A stretch of DNA of 64,000 nt from Tuctoria greenei (GCA_036927565.1 JAYESD010000001.1:11656001-11720000); one strand, 5' to 3'; positions 1-10,808 are shown, numbered from the stretch's first letter. Notes: generated from the letters alone by a model not told the origin. Program-made: numbers and translations.

Positions 1-2193
1 CCAAATACCATCCCGATACCGAGTTCCCTCTAATCATGAAAGTTGTCCAGGTGCTCATAACTGGGAGCACGGCTATCATGATAGTTTTATTTAACTCTGC
101 AGAGATTGTACCTCTTTACCCATGTGTTTGTGATTTCATCACCCGTCGGCGACTAAAGAACCTCCCTTATGTCAATTACACTTCCTTTGGTGTATAGCCA
201 ATAGATCATAAAATAGCCTTTACAAAGGGATTACTAGCCTATTTAGACTCCACTGAGGTTTCACCGGTGGCGATGCCTCCAACTGAGCACATCTTCAACC
301 AAGGGCCCCCTCTTGAGCCATTCGGATCCCAGGGTAGTCCCACCAATCATCAACAAACCCAATCCAACTACCCCTTCCCCGAGGATCCACAATGGTCCAA
401 ATAGCACTGACAAAGCCCTAATTAATCAGCTACGCCGCACCCATACTTGGCCTCGTGGTGGCACTGTAGTCCTGACTTATTCTCGCATGAACCGGTCCTT
501 AGATCTAAAGCAAGCAAACCACCATATCGTATAACCCATCCACATACCAGGCTTGCTTAGATCACCCATTACCATACCATATTTAACCAGTGCATGTCAA
601 CCACAATCTCATTAATACATAATTAAATTAAGTGGTATAGTTGTTTTTCCATCCCAATTAATTAAGCGAAGCAAAAAGGTAAAAAGCCCTTCCCGACTCT
701 CTATCATGAATTCCAGGTGACAAGGGTGGTTTAACAAGTCTAGTAAACTTCCTACCATAGGATTCCCATCAAATTGACACAAGCATGCAATTTTGCAAAC
801 AAAACATTTATTTTAAAACAGGATCAATATGCTTCAAGGACACTTGCCTTGCTATTGCTGTTGATTAGGGTCAATTTCTTCAAACTCTTGGTGTTGTAGA
901 TCCTCGGCGGAACTTTCTAGCGCAAATCCGTCTAATCGACACAATAAACATACAAGACAAGAAACACAATCAATGAGTGCACAAATATTACTCAATATGT
1001 CATGACATGCATGATTGATGAAAATGCAAGGTAGAACTTGTTACTAGATTGCTTTTAATGATCACTAACTAGTTCTAATAGATTTAACAAGTTTATACAG
1101 GTTTGGAGTTGATTAGATCAAATTTTAGAATCAATTCAACACAATTTAACCAGAAAGATCGAACTAGTCCGCTAGGGACCGGACAAGTCCGCACTCTGCG
1201 AGATCAGCGGATTAGGGTTTTCTAGATCGACGTAAATTCGGAGATTTGGGGGTTGAATTCACGTAAGGAAAAGAGAATAGAAGGTATACAAGGTGTTTAG
1301 AACTCCAATGAATCAAGAAACTTGGAGGTGGCACTTGGATTTTGGTGATCTAGGGTTGATGATGAACTTGGGGATGAATTGGTGATGAAGAACGAAACTT
1401 GGTGGAGATCTTGATCCTCTTTCGTTTCCTCCTCTTCTTCTTCTTGCTTGGCATCTTCTCCTCCCTCCTTGATGGTGGCTTCCCACGAACTAGGGTTTGG
1501 GTGGGTGGAAAAGTGGCAAATAGATGTCAATCCAAGGGGTGGGGTTGTTTATATAGAGGTGGAGGCTAGGGTTAGATGGATTTCGAGTTTTTGGATTAGT
1601 AGAGGCCGGTTTAGAGTCTCACACGAGCTCTAGAAGAGTTAGGCACAACGTCCCTAGGCCCACTTAACGTGAAACCCAAGAAACAAGTCGTAAAACAAAA
1701 GATCAACTCAGAGTCGCGAAATATCGGACAAGCCCAGAAAGGACCGGACTAGTCCGAAGTCGTCCAGAGAGAAAATCGGACAAGTTTGGCCAAACATCGG
1801 ACAAGTCCGACTTTAAACAGAGAGGAAATCGGACAAGTCCGCTGGAACACCGAACTAGTCTGGAAAAGTCCAAGGACCTAGCAATTTTTCAAGGGTTCAT
1901 GGAATAACAGACTAGTCCGCACAAAATCGGACAAGTCCGAAAGTTTCCAGGGGCAAAATCGGACTAATCCGCAGCAAAAACGGACAAGTCCGTTTTTAGT
2001 CAGAGAGAAATCAGATTAGTCCTCAGCAAAATCGGACTAGTCCGCACTTTCCTACGTTTTAAGTGCGGTTTTGTTCAAAATAAATTTTAAATGCTCTGAA
2101 TCAATTTTAAACTCGTTCCTCTTGATGTGGGTTAGTGTTAAGCATGTATATGAATGTATGCAAGGCATGATGCATGAAAATGAGGGTGTTACA
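1..2193 (-). mobile_element. Truncated LTR of family D (left end outside window)
   Basis: This stretch is a close copy of 18829-20962, so it is a dispersed repeat. The better-preserved copy shows that the repeat is an LTR. Its right end, ending GGGTGTTACA at 2193, interrupts the tnp2 reading frame of a CACTA transposon. Read on the minus strand it begins TGTAACACCC, a common start for grass gypsy LTRs. A TATATAA box lies near 1548-1556 (minus). A cluster of palindromic CGGACTAGTCCG and CGGACAAGTCCG motifs sits at 1735-2045, upstream of that TATA box. The short ORFs inside differ between the two copies and are not credible genes. I cannot tell whether it is a solo LTR or one end of a full element, because the left end is missing. 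The orientation is inferred. Confidence 0.75.
1735..2045. repeat. Cluster of CGGACtAGTCCG palindromes in LTR D
   Basis: About ten copies of the 12-base palindrome CGGACTAGTCCG or its near-palindromic variant CGGACAAGTCCG occur here, for example near 1745, 1798, 1829, 1929 and 2034. The homologous cluster in the second copy lies at about 20560-20840. In the inferred minus orientation the cluster lies upstream of the LTR TATA box, where U3 regulatory sites are expected. Confidence 0.8.
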
Positions 2194-2490
2194 CCATAAA
2201 AGCATGCAGTTGTCCGGACGCATATCAATCTTGTCGTGCTTCATATCGAGACCGGAAAGAATTTTCTTCGAGTTATACATATCTTTAGGCACTTTGTTGG
2301 GATGTGGAAGGGCATCTTTGAACAAGTTGATGAGCATGTTGTAACAATTGTAAGAAAATAAGAACTTAGACTTAATTGCCATAAGTCTATTCACAAAATT
2401 GAGGATTGACATTTTAGTGTGTCTATGCAGCGCCTCTTTTGAATCTTTGAGACATTTGAAGAACTCTTTAACCTCTGTTGTTTGAGGATC
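2194..2490 (-). pseudogene. CACTA transposase tnp2, internal fragment
   Basis: The minus-strand translation matches the conserved part of plant CACTA (En/Spm) Tnp2/TNPD transposases that includes the segments LMAIKSKF, CYN and KKILSGL and the cysteine in PDNCMLLW. The frame is open up to the junction with LTR D at 2193, where the transposase is cut. Its other edge at 2490 is the target duplication of the solo LTR at 2491-3951. If that LTR and one 5-base duplication are removed, this fragment is in phase with the N-terminal fragment at 3952-4307, exactly 117 codons downstream of its ATG. The protein is family-typical as far as it goes, but the catalytic core lies outside the window. It is dead as it stands. 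Confidence 0.85.
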
Positions 2491-3951
2491 TGAAAGCATC
2501 TAGGCCCCCGTGAGGTATGGTTTGGGTGATTAATGACAACCATTCGTAATTACTAATGAGTTTGTGGATGCAAGGTTTCACGTATATCACATCAAGCGTT
2601 AACGACTATCTATTCAAATCATCTACCACTCATTGGATACGAATGGAGACCCCTCAAACGACCTATTCTAAGGGGGTTATTCAATTCTCATGAAGGCTAA
2701 ATGAAGAACTCACACAACGACTCTATTCTATCAAAATTGGCAACACAAGAAGATCAATATTCATCAGAACATTATTTGCAACAAGTGTCAAAGAGGTCAC
2801 TCGAGAAGCTTCTAAAAGTTCAACTCGAAGCAAACAAATTACACTCACCGGATCGTCCGATGGTCTGGAAAATGCAAACATCGGTCGATTGGGGCTCAAC
2901 AGAAGAAGAAGACCTCAGAATGAAGTGCACACTGGATCATCCGAAGCTAGAGACAAGTGGACATCGGTGAAGTTCAACAGAAAGATTAATTTGTCTCAAT
3001 AATTCTGGAGAAACACTCACCGGATCATCCGATGCAGAAGCAAAGTGTACATCGGTCTAGTTCAACAGAAACATTATTTCTGGACCAAATCTGAAGACAA
3101 AGCTCACCGGATCATCCGATGATTGAGAAGGGGCAGCATCGGTCGAATAACGGTCACTTCTGACACAGTGACGTCAACTAATCTAATTAGACCGATGCTC
3201 AGAAAAGGTGGTCATCGGATCATCCGATGTACACAGAAAAAGTAATCAGCCAACTTTTTCAACGGCTAATTCAGTTGGGCTGGCTATTTAACCCCCTTCC
3301 ACCAGTCATTTCGACAACACTTGACAACCAAAGCATGCCCACACATCCTCAAGTGTCCAAGACCTAGAACAATCATTTACACACCCTTTTCGTCCATCTA
3401 CACCTCAAGATATAGGCTAGATCTAGCTAGAGAGAAGCTTGTGTGCGTCCTCTCTGGGTGAGTGGAGTCTCTAGACCAGTGAGAGCCGTGAGGGAGTGCA
3501 TTCTTGGTGATTGCATTCACCTTGTATCAAGAGGAGAGTAGAGAGATTGCTCCGGAGCTTGCCGAGACATTTGTGGAAGCCCGGAGGATCGAAGTTGTAC
3601 AAGGCTTGAGCTCCACCTTGCCGGAGATGGCGAACGGAGAAAGTTAGTGGATTCCCTCGTCTTGGTGACTTGGGAGTGGCAATACCCTTTGGTGGGTGCC
3701 ACAACGTGGATGTAGGAAGATCCTAGTGATCTTACCGAACCACGGGAAAAATCGTCGTGTCTCCGCGTCTTCGAGCGTTTGCATTCCTCGCCCTACCCCT
3801 TTACGATTACGTTTTACTGTTCCGCACTTAACTCTCTTGATTGCATAGTTGACTTGCATAGGGAATTGGGCTTAACAATTAAAGTTTTTAGATTGCCTTA
3901 AAATTTAAAAAGCCCAATTCACCCCCCCTCTTGGGCGTTTCGATCCTTACA
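2491..3951 (+). mobile_element. Solo LTR of family E with target duplications
   Basis: The element begins TGAAAGC and ends CCTTACA, and both sides carry the 5-base duplication GGATC (2486-2490 and 3952-3956). Removing it restores the CACTA tnp2 frame exactly. No internal retrotransposon region is present, so it is a solo LTR left by recombination. The start (TGAAAG, then a TAGGCCCCC tract and ATTAATGACAACC) and the end (a TTCACCCCCCCTC tract followed by CGATCC) resemble the long LTRs of grass Copia elements of the SIRE type; this family assignment is from memory of the sequence style. A TATA-like CTATTTAACCC lies near 3283. Five diverged tandem units with a palindromic core lie at 2846-3229, just upstream of it. 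Confidence 0.85.
2846..3229. repeat. Tandem ~87-bp units with CGGATCATCCG cores
   Basis: Near-palindromic cores related to CATCGGATCATCCGATG begin at 2846, 2930, 3018, 3105 and 3213, a spacing of about 84-108 bases. Flanking words such as CATCGGTC and TCAACAGAA also recur, so these are diverged tandem units rather than isolated sites. They lie directly upstream of the TATA-like box of the LTR. Confidence 0.8.
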
Positions 3952-4307
3952 GGATCTTCTGTAAGCTTTGGTCGTATAGCTTCCAACATCTCATCCATCA
4001 TATCAACCTCTGTGGCATCATCATTGTTCGCTTCTACTTCTTGTACAACTTGAGAAGTTGTCTCGCCGTGGAAGTTCCACAACTCATAATGTGACACGTA
4101 ACCGTTTCGACACAAGTGCATCGTAAGTTCTACTTTGTTCAAAAATGTTCTGTTTCGGCATTTCGTACATGGGCACCGCACCTTATCGCTATTTGACAAT
4201 GAAAAAGCTCGTTCCACAAAAGTTTCTGTCTTGGCATACCACTCATCTGAGTGACCACCAGTTCTGCTCTTCCAACCAGTGTACATCCAACTACGATCTT
4301 CGCCCAT
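3952..4307 (-). pseudogene. CACTA transposase tnp2, N-terminal transposase-associated domain
   Basis: Read on the minus strand from the ATG at 4305-4307, the translation starts MGEDRSWMY. It has the layout of the Transpos_assoc domain (PF13963) found at the N-terminus of plant CACTA Tnp2 proteins: a W-x-x-G region, then a CPCxxC cluster (residues about 47-52) and a downstream LxxxGF/Y-type segment followed by YxxWxxHGE. Such domains are thought to bind zinc or DNA. The frame runs to the target duplication of the solo LTR and continues in phase beyond it at 2490. The first exon is therefore intact in sequence, but the gene is split twice by LTR insertions and cannot make a full transposase. 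Confidence 0.88.
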
Positions 4308-5450
4308 GTTTGACTCTGCAATTAATAGCCAGACAAATTACCATTAATTTTTCATTAATTTATGCATGATAGAGGAAATAATGAGAGAGACAGTGAACTG
4401 GGTCCGTGCCAGTTCGAAGCCCGACACGGGCCATACTCGGGCTTGACCTCAGACCCCGCTCGGTCGCCCTCGGCTCCCTCGCCTCGTATTGAGTCGCCGA
4501 CCGCCGCCTGCCATCTGTGATGCCCAACCCGAATCTTCCCCGAATCTATTAGGATGCGAGGCGAGCCCAACGAGCGACGACTCCTAGACGCTCGTCCATA
4601 GGAGGCTAGGCGAGGACCCCGGCGAGACGACGAAACTGTTGGCGAAGAAGTTGTGGAGGAGGCCACGACTGCAATGGTCTACATGACACAATCACACTTA
4701 TTGCGTGTCGTGGCCATATGGGTTGGTAACTTAACCCTAACGATTCATCAATGTTTGATTATCATTCGTCTCAAAAATCACAAAATTTTGGCAGCATAAA
4801 GCCGCATATTTAACACTACACTCCCCTATCCGGTGCAGTTCTTAAAGTACAAAGGGGGCAACTGGTTAGCTCGGAAACCTGTTGCCTTACGGATGTTGCG
4901 AGTCAAGGACAAATACTCACAACATACGTTTTCAAAGTTTTTATGGACTTATACGTACTCACAAACACGCGCGATGTGAATGGGGGGTCTTGCGTCGAAG
5001 AGATACCTAGCTATAGACTTTTAGGGTTAGTAATGGGCCGCCCGACCCATATACACTTAACCCTAACGATTCACCTCATGTCACGAGTCACGATCGTGAC
5101 CCACATTGCCTATATACGCTAGGGTTGGGCCCGATGGGCCGTATATATGCTACATATATACCACGGCTCGGCCAGGCTTCGGGCTGACACGACACGCTCG
5201 GCCCACGAATGGGCCCGACACGGCCTGACAGGGGAAAATGGGATCCGTCGTGCTTGGCCTTGGCTTATGGCCCGTCGTGCCGGCCCGACACGACAAATTT
5301 GCGGGCCGCGCCGGGCCTAATGTTTTCATGCACGATATTGGCCGGGTCGGCCCGACACAGCCCATTGGCCATCTATAGCCACGACAGAACCTAAGTGCCC
5401 CGATAGCCGGCCGCTCCCCGACGCTGCCCTCGACATAAACCAATTAAGCA
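4308..5450. other. CACTA 5' region with hAT-terminus-like GC-rich inserts
   Basis: I find no gene here. It is the upstream part of the CACTA element. The stretches at about 4400-4460 and 5150-5390 are full of GCCCGACACGGCC-type words and end near CCATTGGCCATCTATAG. That closely resembles the terminal regions of the hAT element at 14039-15620, which ends CCCGTTGGCCCTGTATAG. They may be hAT-derived fragments nested in the CACTA element. The GC-rich ORFs on both strands are shadows of this low-complexity sequence. Confidence 0.45.
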
Positions 5451-5660
5451 TAATCTACACTACACTAATTAAGCATAATCTACACTAAGCAATTAAGCAC
5501 AATTAAGCAACTTAACCACTTAAGCTTAATTAAATAAACATAATCTAAAGTAAGCAAATTAAATAATTAAGCATAATTAAATAAACAATTAAGCAATTTA
5601 AGCATAATTTCAACAATTCAATTCAATTTAAACAATGCAATTCAATTCAGTTCAAATTTC
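5450..5660. repeat. AT-rich AATTAAGCA low-complexity repeat
   Basis: The words AATTAAGCA, AATTAAGCATAATC and TAATCTACAC are repeated irregularly through this stretch, followed by AATTCAATTC repeats. It is simple, internally repetitive DNA inside the CACTA element and has no coding potential. Confidence 0.75.
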
Positions 5661-5935
5661 AATGGAGGGGAGGGGGGTCTGCGGAGGGGAGGGGGGCAAG
5701 GGGAGGGGGGCAAGGGGAGGGGGGGCGGGGAGGGGAGGGGGAGGTGGGGCGGCGCTCGGCTGGGGAGGGTAGGGGGAGGGGGGCCGGGGAGGGGAGGGGG
5801 GGGAGGTGGAGGGGGAGGGGGAGGGAGGGTCGGACGGCGGCGGTCGGTCGGGGAGGGCGGGGCAGCGCTCGGGGAGGGGCGGGGGAGGGGGGCAGGCCTG
5901 CGGTCGGGGAGGGGAGGAGGGGAGGGTAGGAGTAT
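5661..5935 (+). repeat. G-run tract (GGGGAGGGG) with quadruplex potential
   Basis: About 270 bases consist largely of runs of three to seven G separated by A, CA or short GC words on the plus strand. The Gly/Arg-rich ORFs read through it are compositional artefacts. It lies near the 5' end of the CACTA element, on the strand opposite to its transposase. Confidence 0.8.
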
Positions 5936-6029
5936 ACCTAGCGGCGGCGGGCGCGACGGCGCGAAGAAGAAAGCGGCGTGCGGCAGGTAAGGAAGAAAAG
6001 AGAAGGCGCGCGCGCGGGGTAGGTTAAAA

Positions 6030-6312
6030 TACGTAACTTACGTTAGCTAAATAATAAACTTACGTCGGTCTATTTAACTTACATCGGCCATCCTCCCAGC
6101 TGACATAAGTTAAGCCTAACTTACGTCGGCTAGTTGTCCAAGCCGACGTAAGTTTACATTTACTATTGTCGGTCTACTAACTTACGTCGACGACCGACGT
6201 AAGTTAGTTAACTTACGTCGGGTTTTTTTGGCCGACGTAAGTTAGTTTATTTACGTCAGCCAGCCGACGTAAATTAAGTTGGCCGACGTAAGTATTAGCG
6301 TTTTCTGTAGTG
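6030..6312 (-). mobile_element. CACTA element terminus: TIR and subterminal repeats
   Basis: The minus strand read from 6312 begins CACTACAGAAAACGC, the expected form of a grass CACTA terminal inverted repeat. Inside it, about a dozen copies of CTTACGTCGG occur in both orientations between 6045 and 6300; CACTA transposases bind such subterminal repeats. The tnp2 fragments further left read away from this end, so this is the 5' end of the transposon. The other terminus is outside the window. The 3-base target duplication here would be CTT (6313-6315). Confidence 0.88.
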
Positions 6313-7533
6313 CTTGTAACAAACCGGCACGAGAGTTGTGCCAATTTTACAAATGAATCAAGAAAAATGATGTACATCCACATGTAAAAAGTTACTTTCG
6401 CCGTCTCCAAATACTTGTCACTTGTTAGTTCATTTTCGAACTAACAACTATTTGAAAACGAGGGAGTACTTGTGTTTTTGGCAGTCCTGTAAATTAAGGT
6501 ACCGGCCTATTAAGAATGAAGGAAGCTATCTGATTCCCTTTGGCTTCCTTGTGCTCACCCCTATAATTGTCTAACTGGAGCACATTCTCGTGCCCGCCAC
6601 ATACCCCGCGAGTAATTTATAGCTCAAAGATTATCATTACTGCACATAAGACTACTCAAGCATTCCCGTGTCAGCCACGCGCCCGAGATTAATCTAATAC
6701 TGATATGGCATTCACATGAGCTGGATAGACCTAACTTGGTCTCTCCTCTTTTAGCCCCGGCCGCGCTAGCTAGCAAGTCGATCCTTGACCAGGGAAGTTT
6801 CCTCTACTGCGCGTCGTTGTCAAATACTGCAAGGCACTAAGGCAGTATGTCCAGTTGGATTAGGTAGGTGGTTTCACCAAGTGTCATTGATTATAAGTAG
6901 CTGCAGGACACCCATAGATATGATGAGTCCATCGCATACTCATATCATTCAGATCAAGAGAGACAGGGAGAGACGGAGTCGCATACCTTGCAGGGTTTAT
7001 CAGGTATGCAGCGTACACAGCGCATAGTTTCAGCTGTTCAAGTTTGGGTTCCCTTCTTCATTTGTCATTCTCGCCATGTCGCAAGTGTATACTGTATGTG
7101 TATCCTGACAGCCAATCAGTTCAGTAACTCTGATCTGCGGCCAACAACTTTTGAGCCTCATTGCCGAATACTGATCATCTGGGAAAAAAATATTTGTGTC
7201 TCGATGCAAGTATGGCGTTAAACTTTATTTTAAAGTTCCCATCTGATTCTATGGCATAGGCCAAGTATGGAACCATAATCCTTTGGATATTGGATGTTCC
7301 GAACCTTTATTTGGCTCGAAAGAAACTTCCTGCACCTTATATTTAGCATTAGAAGAGCATTATTCTTTTTCCTTTGGTGCATGTTCTCTATTGTTCGAAT
7401 TAACCAGCAATTGTTCATCAAAATCATAAGGATGAGGAGATAGCATATAAGCTTTTAACATCTGGCTTTGCCTAATTAATGCAGTTGGAACAAGGGAAAA
7501 TATCCGCATTCAGGGTTCAAAGACAGAGGCATC
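6313..7533. other. Intergenic region with possible MITE remnant and 5' leader
   Basis: I find no convincing coding sequence. At 6405-6470 there is an 8-base inverted repeat (GTTAGTTC/GAACTAAC) followed by GAGGGAGTA, the terminal word of many Stowaway-type MITEs. At about 7001 a CAG/GTATGC sequence could be a splice donor, and at about 7483 TTAATGCAG could be an acceptor; they would define an untranslated leader intron for the small gene at 7534. This is inferred from the sequence alone. Confidence 0.35.
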
Positions 7534-7872
7534 ATGCAGCGGTGGACTCGCAACGGAATGCTCAACTTCTCGGAGCCGTCGTCGCCGTCTCCCTTCGGCG
7601 GCTTCTACGGTGCCGGCCAGGGAGCATTGGCGAGCAGCCGCAGGCCGCAGTGCTGCAGAAGCCGGGACAAGGAGCAGCGCAACCTGGAGAAGAACGTGAG
7701 CAAGGTGCGCAAGGAGTGGATGAAGGTGAAGGAGGAGATGGGCTACGCGAGGCTCCTGAGCGAGCACCTGATCGATACGGTGACGGAGGCCGACCGGAAG
7801 GTGACCGCCATGCTCGAGGAGCTGGACCGGATGGATAAGTACATGCATGATATACTGTCCCAGCAGAAGTGA
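7534..7872 (+). CDS. Small coiled-coil protein, 112 aa, unrecognised
   Basis: The ORF starts MQRWTRNGMLNF and ends at TGA (7870-7872). Residues about 1-45 are Ser/Pro/Gly-rich with a CC pair. Residues about 46-110 are charged and heptad-like and predict a long helix. Codon third positions are strongly G/C, as in many grass genes, and this contrasts with the AT-rich flanks, which argues for a real coding sequence. The C-terminal pattern (LIDTVTEADRKV, then MLEELDRMD) faintly recalls the C-terminus of plant DUF662/Rab6-interacting golgin-like proteins, but I would not assign it. The chosen ATG is the first in frame after a possible splice acceptor near 7483; additional upstream exons are possible. 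It could instead be a truncated copy of a longer gene. Confidence 0.55.
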   Translation: MQRWTRNGMLNFSEPSSPSPFGGFYGAGQGALASSRRPQCCRSRDKEQRNLEKNVSKVRKEWMKVKEEMGYARLLSEHLIDTVTEADRKVTAMLEELDRMDKYMHDILSQQK

Positions 7873-9772
7873 ATCAACCGTGACAGACGCATTCTTTTTA
7901 TTTTTGCTGGATCTGTATGTTGTTCTTGCTTAGCTAGAAGCTTTCATTCTTGGGCATTTTGCCCATTATTCTAGGCCAGCTGGTAGACTACGAGGCATAT
8001 GTACATCATCACATGTGTAGTCGATATATGTCATTCTTCAGTTCGCCTACACATACGTTTTGCTTGAGACGTGCCACGTTTTCTTTGTTAGCACAACGAG
8101 GGAATACGATAAGCTCCGCAACAACCATTGCAAGAGGCATGCGTCCGTACCCATAATCGATCTGTACTACATTGGTAAGTACGTACCTGTCGTACAAGCA
8201 TTGCAGTGAAGGACTAGTTTCTGACTTGACCACCAAACTGCAGAAGCAAATTAAACAATAAGTGAAGCTGTCATGTGATTAGCTCATAGCTGACGATTTA
8301 GGGCTACTCCTGGGGCACACACTGCTGGTCATCTGTAGGACTAGTAGGAGACAGCAAAATCTTGCCTGCGTTAGTTTAATGGAATCGACGACGCATGTAA
8401 TTACCCCACTTGGGAAAGGCGGCTGCATTACGAGATCGCTACGAAAGAGTGCTTGGTGACTCGGCCATACAGGTTTAGGTGGCTAATCCGGTGGGCGGTC
8501 TGAAGATAATGTCAGGCCTGACGTTTCCTCACCTGCAGATTGGCGCTGCCGTTTCTTTTTTTTTTTAATTTGCTTTCTGAATGGTGGGCAGGGATAGCAA
8601 ATTGGGTAAGACGGGCCAAGGCCATGATTATGGTTTATGGGCTGGAACCGGGCTTCACGATTTTAGGCTGTAACTCGGGGTGTACCTCGACCTCGTTTGA
8701 ATGGATTCTGTGTGTTCATACGGCCCATCAGATAAGGCGGTCTTTTGTTGGGCCCATAAAGCGCCTCAGCCGCGCTGCTTCCTCTGAAAATAAAAAGAGA
8801 ACGTGTCCAGTTCACAGTTTAATAAACAAAAAAAACATATGCCGTACGTATCCCTGCATATTCTGGTACGCATCACAACACAAACGACGAGACGACAGTG
8901 CCATCAAACTCCGGGGCTCGTATGACAGAAACATGGCTTGTCCTTTTATCCTCCACGCTGGCTTTACTAACCACAGGCTGACCCGCCGAGTGCTTGGCTT
9001 GATAGCAGGCCAACAAAATGCACGCAGACGCAGGGGAGAGAACCCGCCAACTAGCTAGGCAAGCCACACGACGGAACGAAAACCAAGTATCTGGTCGTCG
9101 CCGGCAGTAAAAAAGGCATGCAAAACGGCAAAATTTTGTGGATTTGGCGAGTGGGTCATTGTTGTGCAGGCCTCCAAGTTGGTGCCTTGGTTGCCTTTGT
9201 GCGGTGGCTGGGCGAGCAGTGGAGCGTCCAGAAATTTGACGCCTACTGGGACATGCATGGTGGCTCGTGGTCGGAAATGCAAGACGTGGCCGCTTCGCCG
9301 GCACCTTTTCATCCTGCTTCTGGCATGATTTTGTACTGCTGATTAGAGGGTCTATGCTACTGTCCAACCAGGAACACCAGGTTTGTTGAATAATTAAGTT
9401 CGGAAATTTGTCTCGAAACGACTTAGCTTCAAATCATTTGCCTTAAAATCCTGAAACATGAAGGACAAGACTGTTCTTGGTATTTTTAAAACAAAAAAAA
9501 TGCCGAGTATACAAGGCCAAAATTGAAATACAGCGGTTTCTTCGGGAAAAATAAAATAAAACTGAAACACAGCGCCAATCCAAAACGTGAGACGGGGAGG
9601 CATCCTCCTCGCAGCCTCACGGGTCACACATTATCTGCAGGCGGCCGCAGCTTCTCCCGCGCATAAAGACCTCACCATCGCCACTCGCGTCAGCTTGCGG
9701 CGCAGGCAGAGGCTCGGTGAGTAAGAGCGAACAAGAGGAACTCCCAGGGACGCCACCGCCTCGCCGTCCTCG
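7873..9772. other. Intergenic region between small gene and EF-G gene
   Basis: There are ORFs of up to about 170 codons, but none has domain-like composition or codon bias, and they overlap on both strands. The last 100 bases before 9773 are GC-rich and are probably the promoter-proximal region and 5' leader of the EF-G gene. I do not see a clear TATA box there. Confidence 0.4.
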
Positions 9773-10001
9773 ATGGCCGCTGAGGCGCCTGTGAGGGCCG
9801 CCGTGCCGTCCGCGCGCCGGCCGGCCGCCGTCGTCGTCTCCGCCGCCTCCGCCTCGCGCGTTCTCCTCGGCCACCGCCCCTTCCTCGCGCCGTCCGCCTC
9901 CCGCTTCGCCGTCGGGCGCACCGCGGTGACCGGACCGCCCGCGAGCATCCGCCCGCGCCTGCGCAGGCCGCGACTCTCGGTCGTCGCCATGGCCGGCAAC
10001 G
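9773..10001 (+). CDS. SCO1: Chloroplast elongation factor G, exon 1 (transit peptide)
   Basis: Exon 1 starts at the ATG at 9773 and ends AACG before GTGAGT. It encodes residues 1-76 and the first base of codon 77. The peptide is rich in Ala, Arg, Ser and Val, has almost no acidic residues and ends near VVAMAGN, which has the character of a chloroplast transit peptide with a plausible cleavage region. The exon is very GC-rich, while the following exons are AT-richer; that 5'-high GC gradient is common in grass genes. The minus-strand ORFs covering it are shadows. The gene symbol is by family resemblance to Arabidopsis SNOWY COTYLEDON 1, the plastid EF-G. Confidence 0.9.
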
Positions 10002-10808
10002 GTGAGTGAGCCCTTACATTCGCTCTCTTCATGGGCGGTGGGCGCGTGCTCCTGTTTCTCCAACTAGGAGCGGAAGCGCGAACATCCGACGTGCTGAGGG
10101 TGTTTGTGGAAATGACCGAGCTCATACCTTTGTCGAGTTGCCGTGGATTCCAATTTAATTAAAACAGTTGTAATTCTGCTGTTTACACAAACTTATCCCT
10201 GCAGTAGTGCTTATTATGCTTGTTAATTTTTCTAAGCAAATAATCATGTGTGTCAATTGGCTGTGCTTTGCCGAATAAGTAGTTTCTTAAAAATTTATAT
10301 AATTACGGAGAACAGTTGTTGACGTAAAAGCAATGCTGAACTTCATAGCTTGCTGCTGGAATATATTCCCATAAGTGTTGTTGGGGTAATTTATTTTTCT
10401 GCTCGTGGATAAAAGTTAGACAAACTAGGAAGCAGAGCATGGGAGTCAATTAGAGAATTCTGCAAACATTCAGAAAGAGGATAAAATGCCCAAGCTAATG
10501 CTATTGAATTTGTCCCTCTGTGCTTGCTCGATGAATTTGCTGCAGGTACAGGGGGCAAATGTGTTGTTGAAATTTTGATACTAGAGTTCTACTTATGCAA
10601 CTTCTCAATTCAATGGGATGTAGTGCAATTGTTCATGCCATATACATCCGTGAAACTGACATTTGAAAATTGCAAGACAGTTGGTGTCTTTTTACAGTTT
10701 TTGATGGCCAGCATCACCATTTTTACTTGAAAGAAATTATATTTGTATCACTATTCAGCTTTTTAAATTTGATGACTTAGATATTGACTTGCTTTTGTTT
10801 GTATCCAG
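10002..10808 (+). other. EF-G intron 1
   Basis: An 807-base intron with donor G/GTGAGT and acceptor TATCCAG/A. It splits codon 77 after its first base, and splicing gives MAGN-DRQVPLKDY without loss of frame. The small ORF at 10524-10730 lies inside it and has no support. Confidence 0.9.

Noticed and set aside
1297..1633. Short ORFs on both strands of LTR D
   Set aside because: The reading frames and ends differ between the two copies of the LTR. This is leader-like sequence after the TATA box, not a conserved protein.
5744..6027. Gly/Arg-rich ORFs in the G-run tract
   Set aside because: Low-complexity sequence is open in several frames, with no domain and no start context.
8540..9058. 172-codon ORF upstream of the EF-G gene
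   Set aside because: No recognisable domain or codon bias, and it overlaps long ORFs on the other strand. Probably chance.
10524..10730. ORF inside EF-G intron 1
   Set aside because: AT-rich intron sequence; the flanking splice sites and conserved protein continuity make it intronic.
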